Shown here in pieces: positions 1 through 11,250 of a stretch of 48,129 bases of DNA. A model generated the notes under the pieces. It had not been told where the DNA came from, searched no databases, and saw only the letters and a program-made list of their open reading frames with translations. A program made the translations under genes and the position numbers. Numbering within the stretch: position 1 is the first letter of the stretch; each line of letters starts with the position of its first letter. Origin of the DNA: Actinomycetes bacterium (GTDB lineage Bacteria > Actinomycetota > Actinomycetes > JAHEKZ01); the NCBI GenBank assembly GCA_024644435.1, contig JAHEKZ010000006.1, forward strand, positions 34,655 through 82,783. The letters run 5' to 3'.

Positions 1-102
1 GCCATGGTCTTGGTGATGGTGCCCGTCGTATTCGTCGCGGGCCATGAGATCAACCATTGGGGCGGTTGCATCGGCTGCGGCGGCGGAGGCGAAGGCGACT
101 GA
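1..102 (+). CDS. C-terminal fragment of a hypothetical (membrane?) protein running in from the left edge, ending ...HEINHWGGCIGCGGGGEGD*
   Basis: Open frame from base 1 to TGA at 100-102 with strongly GC-rich third positions; hydrophobic stretch then Cys/Gly-rich tail. The reverse strand is also open here, so the call is tentative. Confidence 0.4.
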   Translation, partial: AMVLVMVPVVFVAGHEINHWGGCIGCGGGGEGD

Positions 103-162
103 CGTGATGACCCGCACCCTCCTGCGGTGCGGTCCGTATGCTGAGACGCCTGGGGTCACCAC

Positions 163-197
163 TTGACCATCGCCGGCTCATGCCTCACTCTGAGCAC
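163..197 (+). promoter_or_regulatory. Sigma-A-like promoter for the ilvB leader: TTGACC (163-168), 17-nt spacer, CACTCT (186-191), 6 nt before the leader ATG
   Basis: Spacing and hexamers read directly; places the start of transcription at the leader ATG (leaderless). Confidence 0.6.
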
Positions 198-236
198 ATG
201 CAGACGATCGTCGTAGTTCGGTGGCGCGCGGCCTAA
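198..236 (+). CDS. Putative ilv leader peptide [12 protein letters not shown]
   Basis: Short ORF with consecutive Ile-Val-Val-Val codons (ATC GTC GTA GTT) followed by a terminator hairpin in front of ilvB: classic attenuation architecture. Confidence 0.75.
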   Translation: MQTIVVVRWRAA

Positions 237-259
237 CCCGCACCGCTCGAGCCGCGCGC

Positions 260-294
260 ACCCCTCACACCCACCCGGGTCGGAGGGGTTTTTT
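260..294 (+). terminator. Attenuator terminator upstream of ilvB (ACCCCTC...GAGGGGT + TTTTTT)
   Basis: 7-bp stem 260-266/283-289 with inner CCC/GGG pairing, then six T at 289-294. A competing stem 220-232/251-262 overlaps its 5' arm. Confidence 0.75.
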
Positions 295-363
295 GTTGGA
301 CCAGCTCGGACCTTCTCGGACCAGCAGGGCGTTGGACCGAGAAGGACCTCGAAGGAGAGATCG

Positions 364-2118
364 ATGAGTGAGACGGCCGGCCCGCACCTGTCGGGCGCAG
401 AGAGTCTGGTCAAGGCTCTCGAGGACGTCGGCGCGGACACCGTCTTCGGCATTCCCGGGGGCGCCATCCTGCCTGCCTATGACCCGCTCTTCGACTCGTC
501 CGTGCGCCACATCCTGGTCCGCCACGAGCAAGGTGCCGGCCATGCCGCCGAGGGCTTTGCGATGGCGACCGGTCGGGTGGGCGTGTGCATGGCGACCAGC
601 GGTCCAGGCGCCACCAACCTCGTGACGCCGATCGCCAACGCCTACATGGACTCGACCCCCATGGTCGCGATCACCGGTCAGGTGCCGAGTGCCTCGATCG
701 GCACCGATGCCTTCCAGGAGGCCGACATCCGCGGCATCACGATGCCGATCACCAAACACAACTTCCTGGTGACCGACCCTGCACTTATTCCCAAGACGAT
801 CGCTGAGGCGTTCCACATCGCCGGCACGGGGCGCAAGGGTCCGGTGCTCGTCGACATCTCCAAGGACGCGCTGCAGGCGACGTCGTCGTATGAGTGGCCG
901 GACACCATCGACCTGCCGGGATACCGACCGGTCCTCAAGCCGCACAGCAAGCAGGTGCGCGAGACGGCCCGCCTGATCGTCGAGGCGCGCCGTCCCGTGT
1001 TGTACGTGGGCGGCGGCGTGCTGGCAGCAGGAGCGTCAACCGACCTCCTCCTGCTCGCTGAGATGGCCGGGATTCCGGTGGTCACCACCCTGATGGCGCG
1101 TGGGGCGTTCCCCGACAGCCACCCGCTCCACATGGGCATGCCGGGCATGCACGGAACCGTTGCGGCGGTCGGTGCTCTGCAGAAGTCTGACCTGATTCTG
1201 GCGCTCGGTGCGCGGTTTGACGACCGCGTCACGGGACGCCTCGACACCTTCGCTCCGGGTGCCACAGTGGTGCACGCCGACATAGACCCGGCCGAGATCT
1301 CCAAGAACCGGGTGGCCGACGTGCCCATAGTCGGGGACGCCAAAGAGGTCATCACCGAGCTGATCGGCGCGGTCCGGGCAGAGCACACGTCGGGCCGGGT
1401 TGGCGACTACGCGGCCTGGCGCGACACCCTCGGTCGCATGCGCAGCACCTACCCCTTGGGGTACACGCCTCCGACCGATGGGGAGCTGGCGCCGCAGTAC
1501 GTGATCGAGCGACTCGGGGCTATCGCCGGTCCGGATGCCCTGTACACCGCTGGCGTCGGGCAGCACCAGATGTGGGCAGCGCAGTTCGTCAAGTACGAGC
1601 ACCCTGGCAGCTGGTTGAACTCCGGGGGCCTCGGGACCATGGGGTTCGCCGTGCCTGCAGCCATGGGAGCCAAGGTCGGGCGTCCGGATGCCACGGTCTG
1701 GGCGATCGACGGAGACGGCTGCTTCCAGATGACCAACCAGGAGCTGGCGACCTGCGCCATCAATGACATCCCGATCAAGGTGGCGATCATCAACAACAGC
1801 AGTCTCGGCATGGTGCGCCAGTGGCAGACGCTCTTCTACAACGAGCGTTACTCCAACACCGACCTGCACTCGGTGCGCATCCCCGACTTCGTCACGCTGG
1901 CTGAGGCCTACGGTGCGGCCGGTCTCCGCTGTGAGACCGCAGCCGATGTCGATGCCACCATCGAGAAGGCGATGGAGATCAACGACCGTCCGGTGGTGGT
2001 CGACTTCGTCGTGCACAAGGACGCGATGGTGTGGCCCATGGTGGCAGCCGGTACCAGCAACGACGAGATCAAGTATGCGCGCGATATGGCGCCCGACTGG
2101 GACAAGGACGAACTGTGA
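364..2118 (+). CDS. ilvB: Acetolactate synthase large subunit
   Basis: ThDP enzyme motifs ([26 protein letters not shown]); followed by ilvN and ilvC. Confidence 0.97.
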   Translation: MSETAGPHLSGAESLVKALEDVGADTVFGIPGGAILPAYDPLFDSSVRHILVRHEQGAGHAAEGFAMATGRVGVCMATSGPGATNLVTPIANAYMDSTPMVAITGQVPSASIGTDAFQEADIRGITMPITKHNFLVTDPALIPKTIAEAFHIAGTGRKGPVLVDISKDALQATSSYEWPDTIDLPGYRPVLKPHSKQVRETARLIVEARRPVLYVGGGVLAAGASTDLLLLAEMAGIPVVTTLMARGAFPDSHPLHMGMPGMHGTVAAVGALQKSDLILALGARFDDRVTGRLDTFAPGATVVHADIDPAEISKNRVADVPIVGDAKEVITELIGAVRAEHTSGRVGDYAAWRDTLGRMRSTYPLGYTPPTDGELAPQYVIERLGAIAGPDALYTAGVGQHQMWAAQFVKYEHPGSWLNSGGLGTMGFAVPAAMGAKVGRPDATVWAIDGDGCFQMTNQELATCAINDIPIKVAIINNSSLGMVRQWQTLFYNERYSNTDLHSVRIPDFVTLAEAYGAAGLRCETAADVDATIEKAMEINDRPVVVDFVVHKDAMVWPMVAAGTSNDEIKYARDMAPDWDKDEL

Positions 2119-2642
2119 TGACCCGACACACGCTCTCGGTCCTGGTGGAGGACCAGCCGGGTGTGCTCGCCCGGATCGCCTCGCTCTTCTCGCGACGGGG
2201 CTTCAACATCGAGTCGCTCGCGGTCGGCCCGACCGAGCACGCCGGAATGTCCCGGATGACGATCGCGGTGAACGTCGACGATCTCCCCTTGGAGCAGGTC
2301 ACCAAGCAGTTGAACAAGCTCGTGAATGTGCTGAAGATCGTCGAGCTCGACCCGGACACCTCGATCCAGCGTGAGCTCTTGCTGGTGAAGGTCCGCGCCG
2401 ATGCCCAGTCGCGCTCACAGGTGCTCGAGACCGTCCAGCTCTTCCGCGCGAAGGTGGTCGACGTCGCGACCGACTCCATTGTGATCGAGGCGACCGGAAA
2501 CGCCGACAAGCTGGATGCGCTGTTGCGGGTGCTCGAGCCCTTTGGCGTCAAAGAGCTGGTCCAGTCGGGCATGGTGGCCGTCGGACGCGGACCACGATCG
2601 ATCACCGATCGCACCGTTCGCTCCGCGGACCGCCCGGCATGA
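2118..2642 (+). CDS. ilvN: Acetolactate synthase small (regulatory) subunit
   Basis: [43 protein letters not shown] domain; ATG overlaps ilvB stop (TGATG). ORF-track start at 2031 is an upstream in-frame extension. Confidence 0.97.
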   Translation: MTRHTLSVLVEDQPGVLARIASLFSRRGFNIESLAVGPTEHAGMSRMTIAVNVDDLPLEQVTKQLNKLVNVLKIVELDPDTSIQRELLLVKVRADAQSRSQVLETVQLFRAKVVDVATDSIVIEATGNADKLDALLRVLEPFGVKELVQSGMVAVGRGPRSITDRTVRSADRPA

Positions 2643-2702
2643 ACACCGCAGCTTCATCGAGGCTTGCGACAGCAGACCCCACGTCCGTTCGAAACCGCGG
2701 GG

Positions 2703-3817
<1,115 letters not shown>

Positions 3818-3972
3818 TGGACGTCGTCACCGTGGGCACCCGACGGGTCGCGCTACGGCACCGAGTCGCTCGTCGCACCGCCCCCGAGTGCAGCTGTTCC
3901 CCCCGGTAGACTCGCGCCACCTCCACATCGGAGGCCGACTCCCGCAGATTTCGGACTTTTGAAGGTTTCCTC

Positions 3973-5577
3973 GTGACTCAGCCTGCACAACCTGTCGTGC
4001 TCATCGCCGAAGAGCTCTCGCCGGCCACCATCGAAGCGCTCGGTCCCGACTTCGAGGTGCGGCACTGCAACGGTGCCGACCGCGCCGAGCTGCTCCCCGC
4101 CATCGCTGACGCCGACGCGGTCCTGGTGCGCAGTGCCACCCAGATCGACGCGGAGGTGCTGGCTGCCGGTCGGCGGCTGAAGGTGGTAGCCCGGGCGGGT
4201 GTCGGACTCGACAACGTGGACGTCCCGGCCGCCACTCAGGCCGGCGTCATGGTGGTCAACGCGCCCACGTCCAACATCGTCAGTGCCGCCGAGCTTGCGG
4301 TGGCCTTGCTGCTGGCCGCAGCCCGCAATATCGCCCCGGCGAACGCGGCTCTCCGGGATGGACAGTGGAAGCGTTCGCAGTACACCGGCGTCGAGGTCTA
4401 CGAGAAGACGGTCGGCGTGGTCGGGCTCGGACGGATCGGGGTCTTGGCTGCCCAGCGCCTCATGGCGTTCGGCACGAACGTGATCGCCTACGACCCCTAT
4501 GTCCAGCCCGGACGTGCAGCGCAGCTCGGCATCTCGCTGGTCGATCTCGACACGCTCTTGTCGACAAGTGACTTCATCACTGTGCACCTGCCCAAGACGC
4601 CTGAGACGGTAGGGCTCATCGGTGAGGCCGAGCTGGCGAAGGTGAAACCGTCGGTCATCATCGTCAACGCTGCGCGCGGAGGCATCGTTGACGAGCAGGC
4701 GCTGGCGGACGCCGTGCGTGACGGCCGCGTGCACGCTGCCGGCGTCGACGTCTACGCGAAGGAACCCTGCACCGACTCACCACTCTTTGAGCTCGAACGG
4801 GTCGTGGCCACACCGCATCTCGGCGCCAGCACCGACGAGGCCCAGGAGAAGGCCGGCATCGCGGTCGCGAAGTCTGTTCGCCTGGCGCTTGCCGGAGGAC
4901 TCGTGCCGGACGCCGTGAACGTCGAAGGTGGGGTCATCGCCGAGGACGTCCGCGCCTTCATCCCGCTGGCCGAGAAGCTCGGTCGCATTTTCACCGGCCT
5001 TGCGGGGGGAGCCCCCGAGGGCCTCACGGTCGAGGTGCGTGGCGAGATCGCCGACTTCGACGTGAAGGTTCTCCAGCTCGCTGCGCTCAAGGGCGTGTTC
5101 TCCGGTGTCGTCGAGGAGCAGGTGTCGTACGTGAACGCTCCGCTGCTGGCGGCCGAGCGCGGGGTCGGCGTTGACCTCATCGTGGAACCCCTCAGCCCCG
5201 ACCACCGCAACCTGGTCACCGTGCGGGGTGGCCTCGCCGACGGCCGGCAGCTGTCGGTGAGCGGAACCATTACCGGCCCCAAGGACATCGAGAAGCTCGT
5301 CGAGATCGACGCCTACGGCCTCGACCTCCAGCCGGCCGACCACTTGGCCTTCTTCCGCTACCACGACCGTCCCGGTGTCGTTGGCGAGCTGGGCCGGATC
5401 CTGGGCGAGCACAGTGTGAACATCGCGGGCATGCAGGTGAGTCGTGACGAGCTGGGCGGTCACGCACTTATCGCGATGACGGTCGACTCGGCCATCGAGC
5501 CGGATGCGTTGGATGAGATCGTCGAGGCGATCGGGGCTCACGAGGGTCGATCCCTCGATCTGGATGACCTGATCTGA
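3973..5577 (+). CDS. serA: D-3-phosphoglycerate dehydrogenase (long form with C-terminal ACT domain)
   Basis: VGVVGLGRIGVLAAQRL Rossmann motif, 534 aa, C-terminal ACT-like HDRPGVVGELGRILGEHSVNIAGMQVSR. Confidence 0.96.
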   Translation: MTQPAQPVVLIAEELSPATIEALGPDFEVRHCNGADRAELLPAIADADAVLVRSATQIDAEVLAAGRRLKVVARAGVGLDNVDVPAATQAGVMVVNAPTSNIVSAAELAVALLLAAARNIAPANAALRDGQWKRSQYTGVEVYEKTVGVVGLGRIGVLAAQRLMAFGTNVIAYDPYVQPGRAAQLGISLVDLDTLLSTSDFITVHLPKTPETVGLIGEAELAKVKPSVIIVNAARGGIVDEQALADAVRDGRVHAAGVDVYAKEPCTDSPLFELERVVATPHLGASTDEAQEKAGIAVAKSVRLALAGGLVPDAVNVEGGVIAEDVRAFIPLAEKLGRIFTGLAGGAPEGLTVEVRGEIADFDVKVLQLAALKGVFSGVVEEQVSYVNAPLLAAERGVGVDLIVEPLSPDHRNLVTVRGGLADGRQLSVSGTITGPKDIEKLVEIDAYGLDLQPADHLAFFRYHDRPGVVGELGRILGEHSVNIAGMQVSRDELGGHALIAMTVDSAIEPDALDEIVEAIGAHEGRSLDLDDLI

Positions 5578-5658
5578 GGTGAGCGCCGCCGGGTTCGGTG
5601 TCGGTGGCCTTCGTCCTTGACCTCGACATGGCCGCCCGAGGGTGACAACCTTCGGTCG

Positions 5659-6390
5659 GTGACGCACGAGCCGTACTACCAACCAGACCTTGCGCGGATT
5701 CACCACCTCGGGTTCGGATTCCACGCTGACGCCTGCGCTCCCGGAGTCCTCGACCTCTTGACTCACGTTCGCGAGCGAGACGGACTGGTCCTCGAGGTTG
5801 GATGCGGCAGCGGTCTTCTCACCCATTACCTCTGCGATGCCGGGCACCGCGTTATCGCGACCGATGCCTCCCAAGCCATGATGGACCTGGCCGCTGAGAA
5901 TATCGGCGGCCGAGCAGAAGTCCGACAGCTGACGCTCCCCGATGACCCCGTGCCTGCCGTCGACGCGATCGTCTCGGTCGGACATGCACTGAGCTACCTG
6001 CCAAGTCAGGAGGCGCTCGACCGGGCGCTGGTCGCACTCGCGACTGCCCTACGTCCCGGTGGCGTCTTGGCCATCGACCTCTGCGACCTGGAATGGGGAC
6101 GTCATCGGCGGGGTGAGCGCGCGGCCGGCTGGGTGGGCGAGGACTGGGCGATTGTCACCGAGTTCCCGTTTGAGGGTGAGGATCGATACATCCGCGAGAT
6201 GACCACTTTCACGCGGACGTCTGACGGCACGTACCGACGTGGCCACGAACGACATCACAACGTCCTCGTCGACACCTCGAAGGTCCCCGCGAGGCTTGCG
6301 TCCTTGGGGTTGGCGGCCGAGGTGCGACCGGCCTTCGGCGATGAGCGGCTCCCAGTAGGGCTGGTGGCGGTCGTGGGGCGTCGCCCCTAG
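5659..6390 (+). CDS. SAM-dependent methyltransferase
   Basis: LVLEVGCGSGLLTHYLCDAGHRVIATDAS motif I; GTG at 5659 preferred over TTG at 5617. Confidence 0.85.
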   Translation: MTHEPYYQPDLARIHHLGFGFHADACAPGVLDLLTHVRERDGLVLEVGCGSGLLTHYLCDAGHRVIATDASQAMMDLAAENIGGRAEVRQLTLPDDPVPAVDAIVSVGHALSYLPSQEALDRALVALATALRPGGVLAIDLCDLEWGRHRRGERAAGWVGEDWAIVTEFPFEGEDRYIREMTTFTRTSDGTYRRGHERHHNVLVDTSKVPARLASLGLAAEVRPAFGDERLPVGLVAVVGRRP

Positions 6391-6458
6391 CCGGTCACCC
6401 GCCACTGGGCGCGGGCACGTCCAACCGGCGACCCATGGAGCGGGGCCGGCCGTCCGGA

Positions 6459-6474
6459 ATCTGAGACAGGCTCA
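6459..6474 (+). promoter_or_regulatory. Candidate branched-chain regulator site upstream of leuB (ATCTGAGACAGGCTCA)
   Basis: Shares ATCTGAGAC exactly with the leuC upstream region; TGAG-N5-CTCA dyad. Confidence 0.4.
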
Positions 6475-6507
6475 CCGCCCCCTGAGACGGCCTCGTAGTC
6501 TGGAGGC

Positions 6508-7560
6508 ATGTCGCACGCCTACAAGCTCGCTGTGATCGCCGGAGACGGCATCGGACCTGAGGTCGTCACCGAAGGCCTCAAGGTGCTCGACGCCGTCGCC
6601 GGACGCCACGACGTCACCTTCGACCGCAGCGACTACGACCTTGGTGCCGAGCGCTGGCACCGCACCGGCGAGACGCTGCCCGAAGCCGCGCTCGACGAGA
6701 TCCGTGGGCACGACGTGATCCTGCTGGGCGCCGTAGGGGATCCGTCGGTGCCCAGTGGCGTCCTCGAGCGTGGCCTGCTGCTGCGCCTGCGCTTCGAGCT
6801 CGACCACCACGTGAACCTGCGACCGGTGAAGCTCTATCCAGGCGTCTCCACCCCGCTTGCGGGCAAGACCCCTGCCGACATCAACATGATCGTCGTCCGT
6901 GAGGGCACTGAGGGTCCCTACGCCGGGTCGGGCGGTGTGCTACGTCGCGGAACGCCTCACGAGGTGGCCACCGAAGAGAGCCTCAACACCGCCTTCGGTG
7001 TCGAACGAGTGGTGCGAGACGCGTTCGGTCGGGCGTCGCAGACCTCACGTCGTCACCTGACCCTGGTCCACAAGAACAATGTGCTGACCCATGCGGGCGC
7101 TCTGTGGACGCGCACCTTCGAGGCGGTGGCCGATGAGTTCGCCGACGTCAGCACCGACTACCTGCACGTCGACGCGGCCTCGATGTTCTTCGTGACCAAC
7201 CCCGAGCGTTTTGATGTCGTCGTCACCGACAACCTCTTCGGTGACATCATCACCGACATCGGAGCAGCCATCGCCGGAGGCATCGGGCGTGCGGCGTCCG
7301 GCAACCTCGACGTCAGCGGAACCAACCCGAGCATGTTCGAGCCGGTGCACGGATCTGCTCCGGACATCGCCGGGCAGCAGAAGGCCGACCCCACAGCCAC
7401 GGTCCTCTCGGTGGCGATGCTGCTCGACCACCTCGGCCGCGACAAGGAGGCCACAGCGGTGGAGGAGGCGGTGTCCAACGACCTCGCCACCCGCGGCGAC
7501 CGCGTACGCTCGACCGCACAGATTGGTGACGACCTGGCGTCGGCCGTCGCCACGTCCTGA
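6508..7560 (+). CDS. leuB: 3-isopropylmalate dehydrogenase
   Basis: [25 protein letters not shown]...; [25 protein letters not shown]. Confidence 0.95.
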   Translation: MSHAYKLAVIAGDGIGPEVVTEGLKVLDAVAGRHDVTFDRSDYDLGAERWHRTGETLPEAALDEIRGHDVILLGAVGDPSVPSGVLERGLLLRLRFELDHHVNLRPVKLYPGVSTPLAGKTPADINMIVVREGTEGPYAGSGGVLRRGTPHEVATEESLNTAFGVERVVRDAFGRASQTSRRHLTLVHKNNVLTHAGALWTRTFEAVADEFADVSTDYLHVDAASMFFVTNPERFDVVVTDNLFGDIITDIGAAIAGGIGRAASGNLDVSGTNPSMFEPVHGSAPDIAGQQKADPTATVLSVAMLLDHLGRDKEATAVEEAVSNDLATRGDRVRSTAQIGDDLASAVATS

Positions 7561-7613
7561 CTCGACCAGCCGGCCACCCCGCAAACGGGCATCTGAAAGG
7601 TACCGTCCCGCTC

Positions 7614-8720
7614 ATGACCTCGATCGCACGCAAGCCCACGTCGCAGCCACTGTCGGACGACAAACGTGAGGCGATCTTGGCCAGCCCGGGGTTCGGGCGG
7701 TACTTCACCGACCACATGGTCACCATCGAGTGGACCGAGGGACGGGGATGGCACGATGCCCAGCTCGTGCCGTACGGGCCAGTGGCACTCGATCCGGCCA
7801 CCATGTCGTTGCACTACGGCCAGGAGATCTTCGAGGGCCTGAAGGCCTACCGCCGCGCGGACGGGTCGATCGCGACGTTCCGGCCCGAGATGAACGCCCG
7901 GCGCTTTCAGCGTTCGGCCCACAGGTTGGCGATGGCCGAGCTTCCAGAAGAGCTCTTCCTGGAGTCGATCGAAACGCTGGTTGAGCAGGATCAGCAGTGG
8001 GTACCGGGGCACGACGAGATGAGCCTGTACCTGAGGCCGTTCATGTTCTCGACCGAGGTGGGTCTGGGGGTCAAGCCGGCGAGCTCCTACCTGTTCATGC
8101 TGATTGCCTCACCTGCCGGCGCCTACTTCCATGGCGGCATCAAGCCGGTGTCGGTGTGGCTGTCGACCGAGTACGTGCGGGCCGCACCCGGCGGAACGGG
8201 CGAGGCAAAGTGCGCCGGCAACTACGCCGCGAGCTTGATCGCCCAGGCTCAGGCGGCGTCCGAAGGCTGCGACCAAGTGGTGTGGCTCGACGCCGCAGAG
8301 CGTCGATGGGTCGAAGAGATGGGCGGGATGAACCTCTACTTCGTCTATGGGTCAGGTGACTCAGCACGACTGGTGACCCCAGAGCTCACGGGGGCACTCC
8401 TGCCAGGAGTAACGCGCAGCTCCATCATCCAGGTCGCCGCAGATCTTGGTCTGCCGGCGACCGAAGAGCGGATCAGCATCGAGGACTGGCGTGATGGCAA
8501 CGCCGACGGCTCGATCACCGAGGTGTTCGCGTGTGGGACGGCCGCCGTGATCACTCCGGTTGGCCACGTGCGTCATACCGGTGGGGATTGGGCGGTAGGG
8601 GACGGAAGCCCCGGGCCGGTGACCGAGCTCCTCCGGGCGACGCTGCTCAACATCCAGCACGGGCGTAGCGCTGACACCCACGGTTGGATGCATCCCCTGG
8701 TCGAGGCGCAGCGGGGCTGA
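7614..8720 (+). CDS. ilvE: Branched-chain amino acid aminotransferase (class IV PLP)
   Basis: [60 protein letters not shown]. Confidence 0.95.
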   Translation: MTSIARKPTSQPLSDDKREAILASPGFGRYFTDHMVTIEWTEGRGWHDAQLVPYGPVALDPATMSLHYGQEIFEGLKAYRRADGSIATFRPEMNARRFQRSAHRLAMAELPEELFLESIETLVEQDQQWVPGHDEMSLYLRPFMFSTEVGLGVKPASSYLFMLIASPAGAYFHGGIKPVSVWLSTEYVRAAPGGTGEAKCAGNYAASLIAQAQAASEGCDQVVWLDAAERRWVEEMGGMNLYFVYGSGDSARLVTPELTGALLPGVTRSSIIQVAADLGLPATEERISIEDWRDGNADGSITEVFACGTAAVITPVGHVRHTGGDWAVGDGSPGPVTELLRATLLNIQHGRSADTHGWMHPLVEAQRG

Positions 8721-8750
8721 CGACGTTGTGCGATGGAGCCTGACGACCGG

Positions 8751-9491
8751 CTAGGCGGCCGTGCAGATCTGCTCGACCGCGTCCACCGCGAGCTGTCCCC
8801 GCACGGCGTACCCCTCGGGGGAGGGGTGAACGTCACTGCCGCTGAACCAGTCAGGGTGCAGCACAGAGACGTCGTTCCAGCCGATGAGGTGCACGTTCGA
8901 ATGTGAAGCCGCGAGCTCGTCCAGGGTGAGGTTGATCGCGTCACCGGTTTCGAGCCTCCAGACGTCGAACCAGACGACGCAGCGATCGTCTCCTGCGATT
9001 TCCAGGAGCGCTGCAGCATTGGTTGGAAACTCTTCTGGGTTGTCGTTTGTCCCGAGACTGACGACCCAGGTCATCGGCGCCGATGTCGCGTACGACGCCA
9101 GCAGCGAGACACTCGTGGCTGTCGCCCGACCCTCGGCTGCGTCGACCGTGAGGGGTCGCTCGCCAAGCCCGGCATCGACGTAGCCTTCGATCCCCACAGC
9201 CAGCGAGTCGCCCAGAAGCAGCACCGGCGACGTGTCGGGGAAGACCGACGGGGCCGACTGTGATCGACCTGGAGATTCTGCGCTGAGTGCGCGTGCCTGA
9301 CGTTGGGCCGTCCGTGATGGGCTCTGGGTCGTCACCACCGGGGATCTGGCCTCGGACTCGGGTGACGACCCCTCGCTGGCGGACCACGCGACAGCTACAC
9401 CAGCGCCACCCAGCAGCGCCCCAACGCCGATCGTCAGGGCGATCCACCGGCGTGGCAGGCGGCCGGTTGCGCGGTGCTGTCCATGCTCCAC
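8751..9491 (-). CDS. SGNH/GDSL-type esterase with N-terminal membrane anchor/signal
   Basis: LLLGDSLAVGI, SLGTNDNPEEFP, SGSDVHPSPEGY blocks after an N-terminal hydrophobic segment. Confidence 0.85.
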   Translation of the reverse strand: MEHGQHRATGRLPRRWIALTIGVGALLGGAGVAVAWSASEGSSPESEARSPVVTTQSPSRTAQRQARALSAESPGRSQSAPSVFPDTSPVLLLGDSLAVGIEGYVDAGLGERPLTVDAAEGRATATSVSLLASYATSAPMTWVVSLGTNDNPEEFPTNAAALLEIAGDDRCVVWFDVWRLETGDAINLTLDELAASHSNVHLIGWNDVSVLHPDWFSGSDVHPSPEGYAVRGQLAVDAVEQICTAA

Positions 9492-9537
9492 GTGACTCCG
9501 GAGATTTGGGGGTGAGTGACTGTGTCACACTAGGGAC

Positions 9538-9564
9538 GTGGCTCTGCCTCTCATTATTGCCTAG
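9538..9564 (+). CDS. Putative leader peptide (M)ALPLIIA* upstream of cimA
   Basis: GTG GCT CTG CCT CTC ATT ATT GCC TAG: Leu/Leu/Ile/Ile codons; -10-like CACACT (9526-9531) ends 6 nt before GTG; followed by two hairpins, the second with a T-run. Confidence 0.7.
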   Translation: MALPLIIA

Positions 9565-9617
9565 CGCAGCGGTGATCCCGCTGCGCAGACCTCTCGCTCG
9601 TGCGAGGGGTCTTTTTT
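9564..9617 (+). terminator. cimA attenuator: hairpin GCGCAGCGG-tgatc-CCGCTGCGC (9564-9586), then terminator GACCTCTCGC-tcgt-GCGAGGGGTC + TTTTTT (9588-9617)
   Basis: 9-bp perfect stem overlapping the leader stop codon, then a 10-bp stem (one G-U) plus six T. Confidence 0.8.
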
Positions 9618-9632
9618 CTGGAGGATGCGACC

Positions 9633-11243
9633 GTGAATCGCCCCGATGACGCTTTCCACGTGTACGACACCACGCTGCGCGACGGCGCCCAGCGTGAAGG
9701 CATCTCCTACTCGATCGCTGACAAGCTCGCGGTTTCTCGTTTGTTGGATGACCTCGGCGTTGGCTTCATTGAAGGGGGATGGCCAGGTGCCCTCCCGAAG
9801 GACACCGAGTTCTTCGCCCGAGCCCGGCAGGAGCTCGACCTGCGGAGCGCCCGTCTGGTCGCGTTCGGCGCCACTCGGCGGGCCGGCACCTCCGCAGCCG
9901 AAGACCCTCAGGTTCGCGCGTTGCTCGAGTCCGGCGCCGACGTCGTCACCTTGGTGGCCAAGTCTGATGTACGGCACGTGACGGAGGCGCTTCGCACGAC
10001 CTTCGATGAGAACCTTGCCATGGTGAGTGACACGGTCGCGTATCTGGTGGGGGAGGGTCGGCAGGTGTTTCTCGACCTCGAGCACTTCTTCGATGGCTAC
10101 CACCACGACCGTGACTACGGACTACGGGTGCTCGATGCCGGCCTGGAAGCCGGCGCCGACGTCGGCGTGCTCTGTGACACCAACGGGGGGATGCTCCCCA
10201 TTGGGATCCATCGGATCGTGGGTGAGGTGCTGGAACGCGGCGCGGGTGTTCGACTGGGCATTCACTGCCAGGATGACACCGGATGCGCCGTCGCCAACAC
10301 CCTCGCCGCCGTCGAGGCAGGCGCCACGCATGTGCAATGCACGGCCAACGGGTACGGCGAGCGCACCGGCAATGCCGACCTGTTCTCGGTGGTGGCAAAC
10401 CTGGAGACCAAGCTCGATCGTCGGGTCCTGCCTCCGGGCCACCTCACAGAGCTGGTTCGGGTGTCCCACGCGCTGGCCGAGATCGCGAACATCGCACCCG
10501 ACACTCACCAGCCTTACGTCGGGGTCTCGGCGTTCGCCCACAAGGCGGGGCTGCATGCGAGCGCCATCAAGGTCTCACCGGATCTCTACAACCATCTTGA
10601 TCCGGCGCTGGTCGGCAACGACATGCGGGTGCTCGTGACCGAAATGGCGGGCCGGGCATCCATCGAGCTGAAAGGGCGTGAGCTGGGCTACGACCTGACC
10701 GAGGATCGTGAGGCGCTGGGCCGAGTGGTTGCCCGGGTCAAGGACCTCGAGGCGCGAGGCTACTCGTTCGAGGCGGCCGACGCCTCGTTCGAGCTGCTGC
10801 TCCGCGATATCACGGAAGCAGACAGTCGTCGCTACTTCACGGTGGAGTCGTGGCGCACGATCGTCGAGCAGCGACCCGGTGGAGAGATCGTCAGTGAGGC
10901 CACGGTGAAAGTGCGTGCGGGCGGTCGCCGTATCGTCGCGACCGGAGAGGGCAACGGGCCGGTCAACGCGCTCGACATCGGCCTGAGGCAAGCGCTCGGT
11001 CAGATCTTCCCGGAGCTGGCGTCGTTGGAGCTCGTCGACTACAAGGTCCGGATCCTGGAGGGAAGTGAAGGGACGGACGCGGTCACTCGAGTCCTTGTCG
11101 AAACCAGCGACGGAAAGGGTGAGTGGGACACCATCGGCGTACACGAGAACGTCATCGCGGCGTCCTGGGTCGCGCTCGAGGAAGCAATCACCTACGGTCT
11201 CCTTCGAGCCGGACGCGTAGCCGAAGAGCACGAGGAGAGCTGA
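9633..11243 (+). CDS. cimA: Citramalate synthase (CimA-type, LeuA superfamily)
   Basis: [43 protein letters not shown]-terminal LeuA dimer regulatory domain. GTG 9633 with GGAGG upstream; track start 9600 lies inside the terminator. Confidence 0.92.
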   Translation: MNRPDDAFHVYDTTLRDGAQREGISYSIADKLAVSRLLDDLGVGFIEGGWPGALPKDTEFFARARQELDLRSARLVAFGATRRAGTSAAEDPQVRALLESGADVVTLVAKSDVRHVTEALRTTFDENLAMVSDTVAYLVGEGRQVFLDLEHFFDGYHHDRDYGLRVLDAGLEAGADVGVLCDTNGGMLPIGIHRIVGEVLERGAGVRLGIHCQDDTGCAVANTLAAVEAGATHVQCTANGYGERTGNADLFSVVANLETKLDRRVLPPGHLTELVRVSHALAEIANIAPDTHQPYVGVSAFAHKAGLHASAIKVSPDLYNHLDPALVGNDMRVLVTEMAGRASIELKGRELGYDLTEDREALGRVVARVKDLEARGYSFEAADASFELLLRDITEADSRRYFTVESWRTIVEQRPGGEIVSEATVKVRAGGRRIVATGEGNGPVNALDIGLRQALGQIFPELASLELVDYKVRILEGSEGTDAVTRVLVETSDGKGEWDTIGVHENVIAASWVALEEAITYGLLRAGRVAEEHEES

Positions 11244-11250
11244 TCCACCG

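Noticed and set aside
265-945. Long minus-strand ORF opposite ilvB, and many similar antisense ORFs over 200 aa (e.g. 2654-3478, 4777-5985, 35762-36823)
   Set aside because: These are typical antisense open frames in GC-rich genes; they show no recognisable domains and lie opposite strongly conserved CDSs.
3920-3934. CCTCC-acatc-GGAGG hairpin upstream of serA as a riboswitch-like element
   Set aside because: Only 5 bp, and GGAGG is too far from the GTG at 3973 to be the RBS; no wider structure supports a regulatory RNA.
9600-9632. ORF-track start of cimA at 9600
   Set aside because: This start lies within the attenuator terminator stem and T-run; GTG 9633 with GGAGG is the credible start and begins the conserved protein.
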